Shown here: piece after piece, positions 16,234 through 24,986 of the stretch
Position numbering within the stretch: position 1 is the first letter of the stretch
Layout of the letters: every line of letters starts with the position of its first letter
Source: Lachnospiraceae bacterium KM106-2
Lineage (GTDB): Bacteria; Bacillota; Clostridia; Lachnospirales; Lachnospiraceae
Assembly (NCBI GenBank): GCA_009731425.1
Contig: AP018794.1
Coordinates: 1,929,960-1,993,959, forward strand
DNA length: 64,000 bases
Direction: 5' to 3'
Made by a program: the position numbers and the translations under genes
The notes under the pieces: model-generated
What the model was told of the DNA's origin: nothing
Seen by the model: only the letters and a program-made list of their open reading frames with translations
The model's database searches: none

Positions 16234-19200
16234 CTATCTCATCAATCCCCTCAAATCCTGTACTTTTAATACCTTCATTTCATAGGATGAATCAAAACAC
16301 GCTAAATCTTTCATTGTTATTTCTATCGGAAATGGTGGCGTGATCTGCTCCATAGCCTCCAGATCTTCATTATCTAAAGCAGTTCTTAACTCTTTTAATG
16401 TCCTTGTAGAAACCTTCAAACCATTGGGTAGTATTTTATGATCTTGGTTCATATATGCTATTACTAAGTAATCATAAGTCAAATCGGCTAAAGGTGCACA
16501 TAAATATAGAATTTTCAATAATGATTCCAAATCTTCCAAATCTATATCATAAATAATAATTGGATATCTTCTAAGAATACCTTCATAATAGTCTTTTACT
16601 GGATACACTATTGGGACATCCTCAATTTCGCCATTTATTAACTCTTTAGCATTTTCAATTCTCTGCTTATTCATTCTACTGTACCATGGCTTTACTGTAT
16701 ATTTATTAAATTTTTTATTTGGCTGATGTTCCTTATAATATTCAAATGCACTAAGTAAATTCTCTAGCATTTTCTCTTCTTCATTACATAAATATAAATG
16801 TTCTTGTTTTAACCTTTCTTGTTCAACAACTACATTCATAAAAATTTTATGCATCTCTGAAAGGGTAGCTTTTGCACTTATGAGATTAATGATAGCAAGT
16901 CTACTTTGCTCTGGGTCTCTTTTCCAAAATCCTACTGCTTGATTTATTAAATTTTGCACATCTCTAAAATACTTTGATTTTATATCTCGAACTCCTTCAG
17001 GGATATTAATATCTTCTTCGAAAGGTCTATCTTGTTTAGGATAATTAAATTCTATAATTAATTTCTTAATAATCTCGCTCCTAAGATTGTCAAATTCTTC
17101 TCCTAACCTACCTAGTGCTCTTCCCTCAAGTAATTTATAAGTACATGCTTCACTTATTTTAATTATCTTAATTATATCCTTTCTTATAGTAAACCAGTAT
17201 TCTAACCATTCAAAAACACTATCACTCTCATAATTACTCATTACTGTTTTGTTCCATAATGAAACTAAATCTTGATGAAACATAATTATAAGATTTCTAA
17301 TAGGCATCGCTTTATGAGCAGAATCTGGAATGTTATATCCAGAGAATGCATCTATCGCGGGTTTAATGGAATCAGCGCAATAAGTATCAAATATAGGTAA
17401 TGTCTTGCAGATTGTTTTTAATCTATTGACACTTTCATCATTTACTTTCTTTCCATCGCTTTCTAAAGGTATATATTCAACATGAATCTCTTTTTTTTCT
17501 TTATTATGGTATACCTTTAATGATTGAGTAGATATCTTTAGATATTCAAGTATTTGATCCAAATTATTTTCTACAAATATTAAATAATTTTCTTTATTAC
17601 CGCAGAAACAAGTATACATAATACCTGAAACCACATCTAATGAATACTCTGCTTTTTTTTCCCATAACCTATCAAGTGAAATTTTATGTGTTAAATTAAA
17701 CTTGAGATCTATATTAAGTAACCAGTATGCTACTAAAGTGTACGATGAAATATCCTTACTAAACTTATCAAACTCATATTGTTCTAACTTAGTAAAGACT
17801 TCCTCACAATAATAATATAATGCTGTTTCTGAAAATGCTATTTTAGGCATAGTATCTCTAAGAGTACATAAATAATTTATATTTGTATCACTCGGACTTA
17901 TCTTTCTCATTTCATCCAATGTTTGTAATGAAAGATCAAATTCATTAAACTTTATAAATGGACTTGCCTCTGTAGAAATAAGAAATAATCCTCCGTGTTC
18001 GTTTGCCTTATCAAAAAATGCTTTATTTGTATTATAATATTGCATCACGGTCCCAGAAAATAATCCTTGTAGTGCTAATCGATAAGATAAAATACCGCCA
18101 TTTTTCCATAGAACATTTACTACCTCTGAGTAAAACTCTATTTTATTGACTACAAAATTAGGAATATTATAAAATAACTTTGCTAAGTACGTACTATCCG
18201 ATATACCTACTACTTGAACAATTGTATCATCGATATCAGTAAATTCATGCAATTTATCTACAATATGTTGAGAACGAACTGGATGTAATCCTTCTACATA
18301 CTTTTCTGTTTTATTTACTCTTATTAGAAACTCATTTTCAATGCTTTTTAGTATCTCTCCATAATCATAAGTAGTTTGTTCAGATAAGCTCATCACTAAT
18401 TTCTTTATTGGTATTTTTATTCCACAAACATCTGCAAAGCAGACTTTTCGTAGAATCTCACATTTAATTTTTCCAGTAGCAGTGGAACTTATCCGCGAGA
18501 TTTGGTTTTCAATTCTCTCTGCAATCATTTCGCCATGTGTAAGAAGATAGACATACTCTATTAGTAATTTCTTATCAGCAACCTTAGACCACGATTTTCT
18601 CCAGTCCGATATTGAATGATGAAGCTTATTTGCTTTATGAAGGACTTCATATATACTTTGAGCCTCTTTTTCATTCAGGGATAGTTTGACAATTTGTAGT
18701 GCCTTAACATTACTTAAATCACCACAATAATTGTACCAATCATCTTCTCGTGTAGTGATTAATAGCTTGTAATGATATGATATTTCATCTTGTAATAATT
18801 GTGCTAACCTATTCCATTCAGCCAATTGCATATCCAAATTATCAATAATGATGAGTGGTTTCTCTCCCAATTTCACTCTTGATTTAAAATACTGTACAAT
18901 ATTATCTAGCTCTTTTGAATCATTACACCATAATAGCTGATAAATTTTATATTCACTTTGCAATTCATATGCTACTTGAAGTGCTATTGTCGTTTTACCT
19001 TGACCACTAGATGCTTTAATAACTGTAACTCTATTTTCTTGAATTGATTTCTCTATTTCATCTTCTAATTCCGTTCTCCTTACCGGTAATCCAAGCACGA
19101 TATCATGTGGCGTAGCCTTTTTACCCTCATAATAACTTAAATCTTGATTAGAATATGACGCATCAAATTTAAGTTTCTTTATCCATTTATGAGCAGGATT

Positions 19201-19950
19201 TTGAATGCCTTTACTTATATCATCTTTAATATTCTGAATTAAGTTATCTAGCTCACTCTTATTTATGCTCTCCCTACTTTCCATTTTCTTTAGACAACAC
19301 ATCTCAATACCATTAACAAATAACAAGATATTATCTGTTGTTATGTCATACTTCTCAATAAGTAGTTTTTCAATTTCATTAGATAGTTTTGATTTTTCTT
19401 TTCTTTCAAACGATAACTTAGGTATAAAATCATCAAATGAAAAGTCCTCCCAATTCCAAAGTGGATTTTCTTTTTTTATTTGTTCAATAATCCCTTTCCA
19501 ATATTTTGTTGAGGATACATCAAGTTTTTTACCAAACAACTTACTCATATTTCCTTTGGCGACATCAAAATCATAAACCAACGTAAAATTGTGTGTTTTA
19601 TCTAATAAATATGCTTCTAAAAAATTCTTTAATACATCTTTTAAAAAGCTGGCATCTTGTTTTTTAGTAGAATACTTCAATTGTATATGGTTAACTATGT
19701 CAGTCTCCATTTCACATTTATAGTGATCAATATCCTCTATTCCTTCTAGATGAAACGTTGTACTTTTGTCTGAATGTGACAAGATTAAAAAACACGAATA
19801 TAAAAACTGATATGTAAACCCTACAAGTGCGATTTGTCCTCCATTACGGGAATCTTCCAACTCTTTTATTGTTGTCTTCGGAGGACTAATTTTTTTCTTA
19901 TTTTCTTTATTTTTATTGCCTTTATTTTTATTACCTTTATTTTTTGCCAT
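16234..19950 (-). CDS. Nuclease-STAND NTPase, probable antiphage effector
   Basis: 1238 residues. A Lys/Asn-rich head with GNKNK repeats (residues 1-25) precedes a Cap4/DUF4297-like PD-(D/E)xK nuclease domain: GGQIALVGFTYQ, LEGIEDID near residue 70, and HIQLKYS with the catalytic Gln-x-Lys near 90. A P-loop STAND ATPase follows, with KASSGQGKTT near 315 and Walker B KPLIIIDNLD near 368. The last 700 residues form a long helical sensor region. This nuclease-NTPase-sensor build is that of AVAST/NLR-like antiphage proteins, which detect a phage protein and then degrade DNA. The ATG at 19948-19950 follows AAGGAGTGAAGAT; an upstream extension to 19995 has no ribosome site. It is likely cargo that protects the host or targets phages. 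Confidence 0.82.
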   Translation of the reverse strand: MAKNKGNKNKGNKNKENKKKISPPKTTIKELEDSRNGGQIALVGFTYQFLYSCFLILSHSDKSTTFHLEGIEDIDHYKCEMETDIVNHIQLKYSTKKQDASFLKDVLKNFLEAYLLDKTHNFTLVYDFDVAKGNMSKLFGKKLDVSSTKYWKGIIEQIKKENPLWNWEDFSFDDFIPKLSFERKEKSKLSNEIEKLLIEKYDITTDNILLFVNGIEMCCLKKMESRESINKSELDNLIQNIKDDISKGIQNPAHKWIKKLKFDASYSNQDLSYYEGKKATPHDIVLGLPVRRTELEDEIEKSIQENRVTVIKASSGQGKTTIALQVAYELQSEYKIYQLLWCNDSKELDNIVQYFKSRVKLGEKPLIIIDNLDMQLAEWNRLAQLLQDEISYHYKLLITTREDDWYNYCGDLSNVKALQIVKLSLNEKEAQSIYEVLHKANKLHHSISDWRKSWSKVADKKLLIEYVYLLTHGEMIAERIENQISRISSTATGKIKCEILRKVCFADVCGIKIPIKKLVMSLSEQTTYDYGEILKSIENEFLIRVNKTEKYVEGLHPVRSQHIVDKLHEFTDIDDTIVQVVGISDSTYLAKLFYNIPNFVVNKIEFYSEVVNVLWKNGGILSYRLALQGLFSGTVMQYYNTNKAFFDKANEHGGLFLISTEASPFIKFNEFDLSLQTLDEMRKISPSDTNINYLCTLRDTMPKIAFSETALYYYCEEVFTKLEQYEFDKFSKDISSYTLVAYWLLNIDLKFNLTHKISLDRLWEKKAEYSLDVVSGIMYTCFCGNKENYLIFVENNLDQILEYLKISTQSLKVYHNKEKKEIHVEYIPLESDGKKVNDESVNRLKTICKTLPIFDTYCADSIKPAIDAFSGYNIPDSAHKAMPIRNLIIMFHQDLVSLWNKTVMSNYESDSVFEWLEYWFTIRKDIIKIIKISEACTYKLLEGRALGRLGEEFDNLRSEIIKKLIIEFNYPKQDRPFEEDINIPEGVRDIKSKYFRDVQNLINQAVGFWKRDPEQSRLAIINLISAKATLSEMHKIFMNVVVEQERLKQEHLYLCNEEEKMLENLLSAFEYYKEHQPNKKFNKYTVKPWYSRMNKQRIENAKELINGEIEDVPIVYPVKDYYEGILRRYPIIIYDIDLEDLESLLKILYLCAPLADLTYDYLVIAYMNQDHKILPNGLKVSTRTLKELRTALDNEDLEAMEQITPPFPIEITMKDLACFDSSYEMKVLKVQDLRGLMR

Positions 19951-19995
19951 ATCTTCACTCCTTCTTATCTTTATTAAATTACAAAAACATAACAC

Positions 19996-20500
19996 TTTAT
20001 GCTTTTATTCTACTTCTATTTATGCTTTTATTCAACAGGAGGCTCTTTATTTAGCGAAGTATACATTTGAACTATACTAAAGTTCTTTGATATTAATCAA
20101 TCACCGTCAACAAGATTCCGAGGCACTAACAAAATATCTTACCTACACTCCAATAAAACTAATTATTGAAACATAAGCAAGATATCCATAATATCACCGT
20201 ATAACTGAGTTCGTCGGCTTTTACAACTTCTATTAATACTGATCTATAATCACATTAGTTTTACCATAACTAGTCTGTCCTTCATGTCTATCTTACTAAT
20301 GCTTACCTGCTCTCTAGAGCACCAAACTACCACCATGGCCATTATTTAAAGGTTATTGGCTGCCACTCACCTAACATATCATAATTACCTTACATAGATT
20401 ACAATAGAAGTAAATGATCTACGAATTACAATATTGTTGACTTAATGCATCGGCTCAACTCACCTTATACGTTTTATACTTGGACGGCTTCAAGTTTTTT
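19996..20500. other. Gene-free stretch upstream of the STAND gene
   Basis: About 500 bp without a supported gene in any frame. It is mixed-composition, less AT-rich than the neighbouring leaders, with no tRNA, no long inverted repeat and no obvious promoter that I could identify. It may hold the STAND promoter, a packaging site or a remnant of a lost gene. Confidence 0.4.
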
Positions 20501-20597
20501 AGTGTAACACCAGTGTAACACTTAAGGATTTTGAATAAAATATTACCACAGGTGTAACACTAGTGCAAACAATCAAAATATACCATTAGTGTGACAC
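20501..20597. promoter_or_regulatory. GTGTAACAC repeat array (RHH operator or iterons)
   Basis: Copies are AGTGTAACAC (20501-20510), AGTGTAACAC (20512-20521), GGTGTAACAC (20551-20560), a degenerate AGTGCAAAC (20562-20570) and AGTGTGACAC (20588-20597). The pairs are spaced 11 bp, one helical turn. The core GTGTAACAC is nearly palindromic, as expected for ribbon-helix-helix operators. The last copy abuts the -35 of the next gene, so autorepression is likely; an iteron role in replication is an alternative. Confidence 0.7.
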
Positions 20598-20601
20598 TTG
20601 G

Positions 20602-20631
20602 TTTACTGATAAGCGTTACTCGTGGTATAAT
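20602..20631 (+). promoter_or_regulatory. Promoter of ribbon-helix-helix gene
   Basis: TTTACT (20602-20607) and TATAAT (20626-20631) are separated by 18 bases, with the nearest GTGTGACAC operator copy ending five bases upstream of the -35. Confidence 0.65.
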
Positions 20632-20658
20632 GATGAAAAACTATTAGGAGGATCTATA

Positions 20659-20835
20659 ATGGCTTTACCTGATGGTAAGAAAAGAGTTGCTATTTCATTA
20701 ACAGAAAAAGAGATTGAAATCATCCAGACTATTTCCAAGCGAGATAGAAGAAATGTTAGTGATACTGTTGCAATTATGATTGAAAAATACTTATTACCTG
20801 AGTATGAAGAATTAATGAAACAGAAAGAGCAATAA
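20659..20835 (+). CDS. Ribbon-helix-helix (CopG-like) regulator, 58 aa
   Basis: The ATG at 20659 follows TTAGGAGGATCTATA. The 58-residue product has the RHH pattern: a basic strand KKRVAISL, then helix TEKEIEIIQTISKRD, a turn RRNVS and helix DTVAIMIEKYLL. Such proteins dimerise through the strand and bind short tandem palindromes. The five GTGTAACAC-type boxes directly upstream are the obvious target, so it probably represses itself, and it may control the copy number or excision of the element. It is the last gene before the right att site. Two terminators follow. Confidence 0.85.
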   Translation: MALPDGKKRVAISLTEKEIEIIQTISKRDRRNVSDTVAIMIEKYLLPEYEELMKQKEQ

Positions 20836-20838
20836 AAA

Positions 20839-20879
20839 AAAGTCGCTATCTACTTGTAATTAAGTAAATAAGCGACTTT
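20839..20879. terminator. Terminator after RHH gene
   Basis: AAAGTCGCT (20839-20847) pairs with AGCGACTTT (20871-20879), with a further short inner pairing, followed by TCTTCATTTTTTT. It is within ten bases of the stop codon. Confidence 0.8.
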
Positions 20880-20898
20880 CTTCATTTTTTTACATAAA

Positions 20899-20930
20899 AA
20901 AGAGACAAGATTTTACTCCTGTCTCTTTCT
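20899..20930. terminator. Second terminator at element right end
   Basis: AAAGAGACA (20899-20907) pairs with TGTCTCTTT (20920-20928) across 12 nt, with T/A runs on both sides. It may insulate the element from the metA side. Confidence 0.7.
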
Positions 20931-20971
20931 TAATTTTCTACTGTGCATAGGCTCTATTTTCTTGTATTTTT

Positions 20972-21013
20972 ACTACGCCTCAGTGCCTACATTTACTACG
21001 CCATTACTACGCC
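20972..21013 (+). repeat. TACTACGCC arm-type repeats, right end
   Basis: ACTACGCC occurs at 20972-20979, 20995-21002 and 21006-21013, in the same orientation as the copies near attL. They sit 100-140 bp inside the right att core, as expected for integrase arm sites. Confidence 0.7.
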
Positions 21014-21112
21014 TTTTAATCATAAAAGTACGAAATTCTGCGATATTTTACGATAGTTTGTAAATCATTTACTAATCATCAAACCCTTTGTAAACACTGC
21101 TTTTACGCTATT

Positions 21113-21152
21113 TCCTTACCACTCATAAGGCGTATTCTGATAAACATAATAA
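21113..21152. repeat. attR: attR: att core within metA 3' end
   Basis: This is the right copy of the 40-bp repeat. It covers the final codons and stop of metA (stop at 21116-21118), and beyond 21152 sequence identity with the left copy stops. Recombination between the two copies would excise 14.7 kb and leave metA intact. Confidence 0.9.
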
Positions 21153-22021
21153 TTCAACCAATTCGTATACAACGCATTGGAGACCCCTCGCCAAGACAAC
21201 ACTGGTCTCTGGTTCGGATCATCATCCGGATAGTAATTCACAGGCACTTCCGGATCAAGGCCCTTCTTCACATCACGTTTATATTCCGAATCCAACGTAA
21301 CGCGGTCATATTCTGGATGACCCATAACAAAGATTTGTCTTCCATCTGTAGAAGTCACTAGGAAGACTCCTGCTTCTTCGCTGACAGCTAAGATCTTTAA
21401 CTCGTCATTCGCTTCGATATCTTCGGCTCTCATACTTGTGTAACGAGAATGAGGTGCACAGAAGATGTCATCAAATCCGCGAACGAGCGGATCTTTACGG
21501 TGAAGAAGAATATGCTCGTAGATACCGCTTAGCTTATGCTCAAGCGGATATTTCTCGATTCCATAGTGATAGTATAGGCCAGCTTGTGCCCCCCAGCAAA
21601 TGTGCAATGTGCTTGTCACATTGCTCTTGGACCATTCCATGATCTTTTCAAGCTCTGGCCAGTAGATTACTTCTTCAAATTCAAGCTGCTCCACAGGAGC
21701 GCCTGTGATGATCAAGCCGTCGAAACGTTGATCTTTCACATCGTCGTAAGTCACATAGAACTTATCTAAGTGACTTGCTGGCGTGTTCTTGCCGATGTAG
21801 CTTGCTGTCATTAAGAAAGTAACATCGACTTGTAATGGTGTATTGGATAAACAACGAAGCAACTGTACTTCGGTTTCTTCCTTTAACGGCATCAGATTTA
21901 AGATGGCGATCTTTAAAGGACGGATATCTTGAGTAAGTGCTCTTGATTCGTGCATCATAAATATATTTTCATTTTCTAATATTTTTTTTGCAGGTAACGT
22001 ACCTGAAACTTTAATAGGCAT
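21116..22021 (-). CDS. metA: Homoserine O-acetyltransferase (MetA family)
   Basis: 301 residues, the normal MetA length. The nucleophile Cys142 lies in [10 protein letters not shown], and the His/Glu pair of the catalytic site lies in VMGHPEYD. The acyl-CoA selecting position is Glu111 in GAPVEQ; in characterised MetA enzymes Glu here gives acetyl-CoA use and Gly gives succinyl-CoA, so this one should make O-acetylhomoserine. The start at 22019-22021 follows GGGAGG; a longer frame to 22036 has no ribosome site. Its 3' end is the integration site of the neighbouring element, and the stop is supplied by attR. No SAM or T-box riboswitch fits in the 100-bp gap upstream. Confidence 0.95.
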   Translation of the reverse strand: MPIKVSGTLPAKKILENENIFMMHESRALTQDIRPLKIAILNLMPLKEETEVQLLRCLSNTPLQVDVTFLMTASYIGKNTPASHLDKFYVTYDDVKDQRFDGLIITGAPVEQLEFEEVIYWPELEKIMEWSKSNVTSTLHICWGAQAGLYYHYGIEKYPLEHKLSGIYEHILLHRKDPLVRGFDDIFCAPHSRYTSMRAEDIEANDELKILAVSEEAGVFLVTSTDGRQIFVMGHPEYDRVTLDSEYKRDVKKGLDPEVPVNYYPDDDPNQRPVLSWRGVSNALYTNWLNYYVYQNTPYEW

Positions 22022-22121
22022 ACAAATACCTCCCATTTTTTGCGCTTAATCGCGCGCAAACCCTATTTTATCACGATGTAACTGAATTATCAACTACGCA
22101 GAATCTTCCTAATTCTACAGA

Positions 22122-24083
22122 TTATTCATTTAACATAGCGATAAATTCCTCTTCTGTAATAATCGGGATATTTAATTCTTTCGCCTTTTTGTTTTTCGAA
22201 GAATTTGACAAATAATCGTTGTTGATTAGATAATTTGTCTTTGAAGTAACCGAACCAGTTACTTTGCCCCCGCGCTCTTCGATCACTGCCTTCACTTCAT
22301 TTCGATTTGCATAATGTTCTACACTTCCGGTAATAACAAAATTCATACCGTCAAAGATCTGCTCTGTATTGCTCTCGGCTGCCTTTTCAAAGGTAATCTC
22401 TTTTAAAAGATCGTCTACGATCTTTTGATTCTCTTCTTTTCTAAAATAGGAAACAAAAGTCTGCGCAATGACTTCGCCGATTCCCTGCACATCCACAAGA
22501 TCCTGCACATTTGCATTACGGATCGCATCAAAATCATCTTTATACTCTTTGCAGATTAATTTCGCATTAGAAAGTCCGATGTTTGGAATTCCTAAACTGT
22601 AAATGAATTTGGCAAGTGACGTATGTCTCGCTTTTTCTAAACTCTTCATCAAATTATCAAAGGATTTGTCACCAAAGCCTTCCATCACCTTGATTTCTTC
22701 TTTATGCTGACCCACATGATAAAGATCCGCTAATTCCTTGATAAATCCTTTAGCAATGAATTTCTCAATCGTTGCTTCCGAAAGACCTTCGATATTCATG
22801 GCATCTCTGCTTACAAAATGAGTGAACGATTTAATTCGTTTTGCAAGGCAGTCTGGATTGATACAATATAACGCTTTTACATCGTTATCCTGCTTGATCT
22901 GCGTCTCGCCGCCACATACCGGACAGTGGCTTGGGATCTCTAACTTGGAGCTTCTTGTCTTATTTTCCGCAATCTGTGGAATGATCATGTTCGCCTTATA
23001 AACATCGATTTTATCGCCAATTCCTAATTCTAGGCTTTCTACGATACTTACGTTATGAACGCTTGCACGGCTTACAGTGGTTCCTTCTAATTCAACAGGA
23101 TCAAAGATTGCAACTGGATTGATCAAACCAGTTCTTGAAGCACTCCACTCGATTTCACGAAGAGTGGTCTCCTTCACTTCATCCTGCCATTTAAATGCGA
23201 TTCCATCACGAGGGAATTTGGCTGTCGTTCCAAGGGAACGGCTGTAAGCAATATCATCATACATTAATACCAATCCATCGGAAGGAACATCATTGCTTAC
23301 GATCTTTTCTGCAAACCAAGCAACCGTATCGTGGATATTTCCTGCATTGACACGTTTGTATTCCACGGTATCGAATCCAAGTGAAGTCAAGAATTTCATC
23401 TGCTCTTCTCTGGAATTCTTAAAGTCAACGTCTTCTGCTTGTACAAGAGTAAACGCGAAGAAATGAACGTTTCGTTTCGCTGTGATCTCATTGTTTAACT
23501 GACGAACGGAACCGGAACATAAGTTACGAGGATTCTTGTATTTGGCATCCACATCTTCGATCATGGCGTTGATCTTTTCGAAGTCAGAATATTTGATCAC
23601 GGCTTCGCCACGAAGAACAAGACGTCCGGTATAGGAAATGTTAATTGGCACGTTTTTAAATACTTTCGCATTGTTAGTGATAACTTCACCAATTTCTCCA
23701 TTACCACGAGTAACCGCTTTTTGTAATGTTCCATTTTCATAAGTTAGTACGACTGTTAAACCATCTAACTTCCAAGAAAGCAAAGCTTCCTGGCTTCCTA
23801 GGAAGCTTTGAAGTTCGTCCACATCCTTTGTCTTATCAAGAGAAAGCATGCTGGAAGGATGTCTTTCTTTTGGTAGCTCACTTAATACTTCATAACCAAC
23901 ATGAACGGTTGGACTGTTGGATAAGGTAACATTCGTTTCTTTTTCAAGTGCCACTAACTCATCATACAATTTATCATATTCGAAGTTGGACATGATCTCA
24001 CTGGCATCCTGATAATATGCCTTGCCTGCTTGATTTAAAAGAGTGACAAGCTCTTTCATTCGATCCATCTTTACTTGATCCAT
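22122..24083 (-). CDS. ligA: NAD-dependent DNA ligase
   Basis: 653 residues with the full LigA order: a Ia domain with YDELVALE, adenylation motif KLDG (Lys near 105), an RSLGTTAKFPRDGIAFKW region, OB fold, a four-Cys zinc finger (CPVCGG and CINPDC), helix-hairpin-helix repeats (GIPNIGLSNAK, VQGIGEVIA) and a C-terminal BRCT domain beginning MNFVITGSVEHYANR. It seals nicks during replication and repair. It follows the rluF-like gene by two bases, so they are co-transcribed, and is 100 bases upstream of metA. Confidence 0.96.
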   Translation of the reverse strand: MDQVKMDRMKELVTLLNQAGKAYYQDASEIMSNFEYDKLYDELVALEKETNVTLSNSPTVHVGYEVLSELPKERHPSSMLSLDKTKDVDELQSFLGSQEALLSWKLDGLTVVLTYENGTLQKAVTRGNGEIGEVITNNAKVFKNVPINISYTGRLVLRGEAVIKYSDFEKINAMIEDVDAKYKNPRNLCSGSVRQLNNEITAKRNVHFFAFTLVQAEDVDFKNSREEQMKFLTSLGFDTVEYKRVNAGNIHDTVAWFAEKIVSNDVPSDGLVLMYDDIAYSRSLGTTAKFPRDGIAFKWQDEVKETTLREIEWSASRTGLINPVAIFDPVELEGTTVSRASVHNVSIVESLELGIGDKIDVYKANMIIPQIAENKTRSSKLEIPSHCPVCGGETQIKQDNDVKALYCINPDCLAKRIKSFTHFVSRDAMNIEGLSEATIEKFIAKGFIKELADLYHVGQHKEEIKVMEGFGDKSFDNLMKSLEKARHTSLAKFIYSLGIPNIGLSNAKLICKEYKDDFDAIRNANVQDLVDVQGIGEVIAQTFVSYFRKEENQKIVDDLLKEITFEKAAESNTEQIFDGMNFVITGSVEHYANRNEVKAVIEERGGKVTGSVTSKTNYLINNDYLSNSSKNKKAKELNIPIITEEEFIAMLNE

Positions 24084-24085
24084 TC

Positions 24086-24814
24086 TTAATCATTTCCTCC
24101 CATTCCAAGGTCTTTCTTCAAGGTTGCTAGTTCATTTGGTGTGATATTGCGGTAACCGCCAAGTTGTAACTTACCAAGGTGGATGTTCATGATACGCACA
24201 CGTTTTAAGGATACTACTCGGTATTCAAAATGCTCACACATACGGCGGATCTGACGATTTAAGCCCTGTGTTAAGATGATACGGAAAGAATATTCATTGA
24301 TCTGCTTGATCTCGCAAGGACGAGTCATGGTTTCTAAAATAGGTACACCTTCTGACATCTCTTTCAAGAAGCTTGGAGTGATCTTCTTATTCACACGCAC
24401 GATATATTCTTTCTCATGATAGTTGCTTCCACGAAGCAGCTTATCTACAAGTTCTCCCTTATTGGTAAGTAAGATAAGACCTTCGGAATCCTTGTCCAAA
24501 CGGCCGATCGGATAGATTCTCTTTCCATAATTAATGTAATCGATAATATTATCTGGGTCTTTCTTGCTCGTCGTGCAGACGATTCCTCTTGGCTTGTTGA
24601 ATGCGATCAAGATCATCTTTTCTTCTTTTGTGATGCTCTTGCCATTTACCTTGATATCTTGGTCTTCACGAACTTTGGTTCCCATTTCGGCTCTCACACC
24701 ATCTACGGTGATCTTACCCATCTCGATCAAGCGATCCGCTTCTCTTCGAGAACAGACACCTGCATTACTTAAAAATTTATTCAAACGAATTTCTTCTTTT
24801 AATTCTAATGACAT
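24086..24814 (-). CDS. rluF: 23S rRNA pseudouridine synthase, RluF type
   Basis: 242 residues. An N-terminal S4 RNA-binding domain (LNKFLSNAGVCSRREADRLI) precedes the RsuA/RluB/RluF catalytic domain with NKPRGIVCTTSKKDPDNIIDY and the catalytic Asp in GRLDKDSEGL, followed by GLNRQIRRMCEHF. The KRIYPIGRLDKDSEGLILLTN stretch is close to RluF, which modifies U2604 of 23S rRNA; RluB/RsuA cannot be fully excluded. It is the first gene of a unit with ligA. Confidence 0.88.
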   Translation of the reverse strand: MSLELKEEIRLNKFLSNAGVCSRREADRLIEMGKITVDGVRAEMGTKVREDQDIKVNGKSITKEEKMILIAFNKPRGIVCTTSKKDPDNIIDYINYGKRIYPIGRLDKDSEGLILLTNKGELVDKLLRGSNYHEKEYIVRVNKKITPSFLKEMSEGVPILETMTRPCEIKQINEYSFRIILTQGLNRQIRRMCEHFEYRVVSLKRVRIMNIHLGKLQLGGYRNITPNELATLKKDLGMGGND

Positions 24815-24942
24815 TACTTGTCTCCTTTAACATTTCATTCCTATTAATTTTACGGGAAATAAATAAAAACTTCAAGTATTAGTATGAAGCTTCTACGTAT
24901 GGTTATGCGAATTCTAATTTCATAATAATTTCCTATGCATAC

Positions 24943-24974
24943 AAAAAAGGACGAAATGAGGTTTTCGTCCTTTT
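24943..24974 (-). terminator. Terminator of the 241-aa membrane protein gene
   Basis: AAAAGGACGAAA and TTTTCGTCCTTTT form a near-perfect stem with a 5-nt loop and T-run on the minus strand, 13 bases past the stop codon. Confidence 0.85.
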
Positions 24975-24986
24975 AGATTTTATTGA

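Larger units (their letters stand above)
6381..21152. mobile_element. Integrated phage-satellite-like element in the 3' end of metA
   Basis: The limits are set by a 40-bp direct repeat (6381-6420 and 21113-21152, one mismatch) whose right copy is the last codons of metA. Inside are a tyrosine integrase next to the left end, an excisionase, a DEAH helicase, HK97-type capsid, portal and protease genes, and a ribbon-helix-helix regulator. Two likely defence or toxin-antitoxin cargo loci are also present: ImmA/IrrE with PIN, and a nuclease-STAND NTPase with a small partner. No terminase, tail, holin, relaxase or conjugation genes were seen in 14.8 kb. That argues against a complete prophage or an ICE and for a satellite that makes or remodels capsids but relies on a helper phage; this life style is inferred. 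Confidence 0.8.

Noticed and set aside
22022..22121. SAM or T-box riboswitch upstream of metA
   Set aside because: The gap is only 100 bp, without a terminator or conserved box; metA is more likely co-transcribed or read through from ligA.
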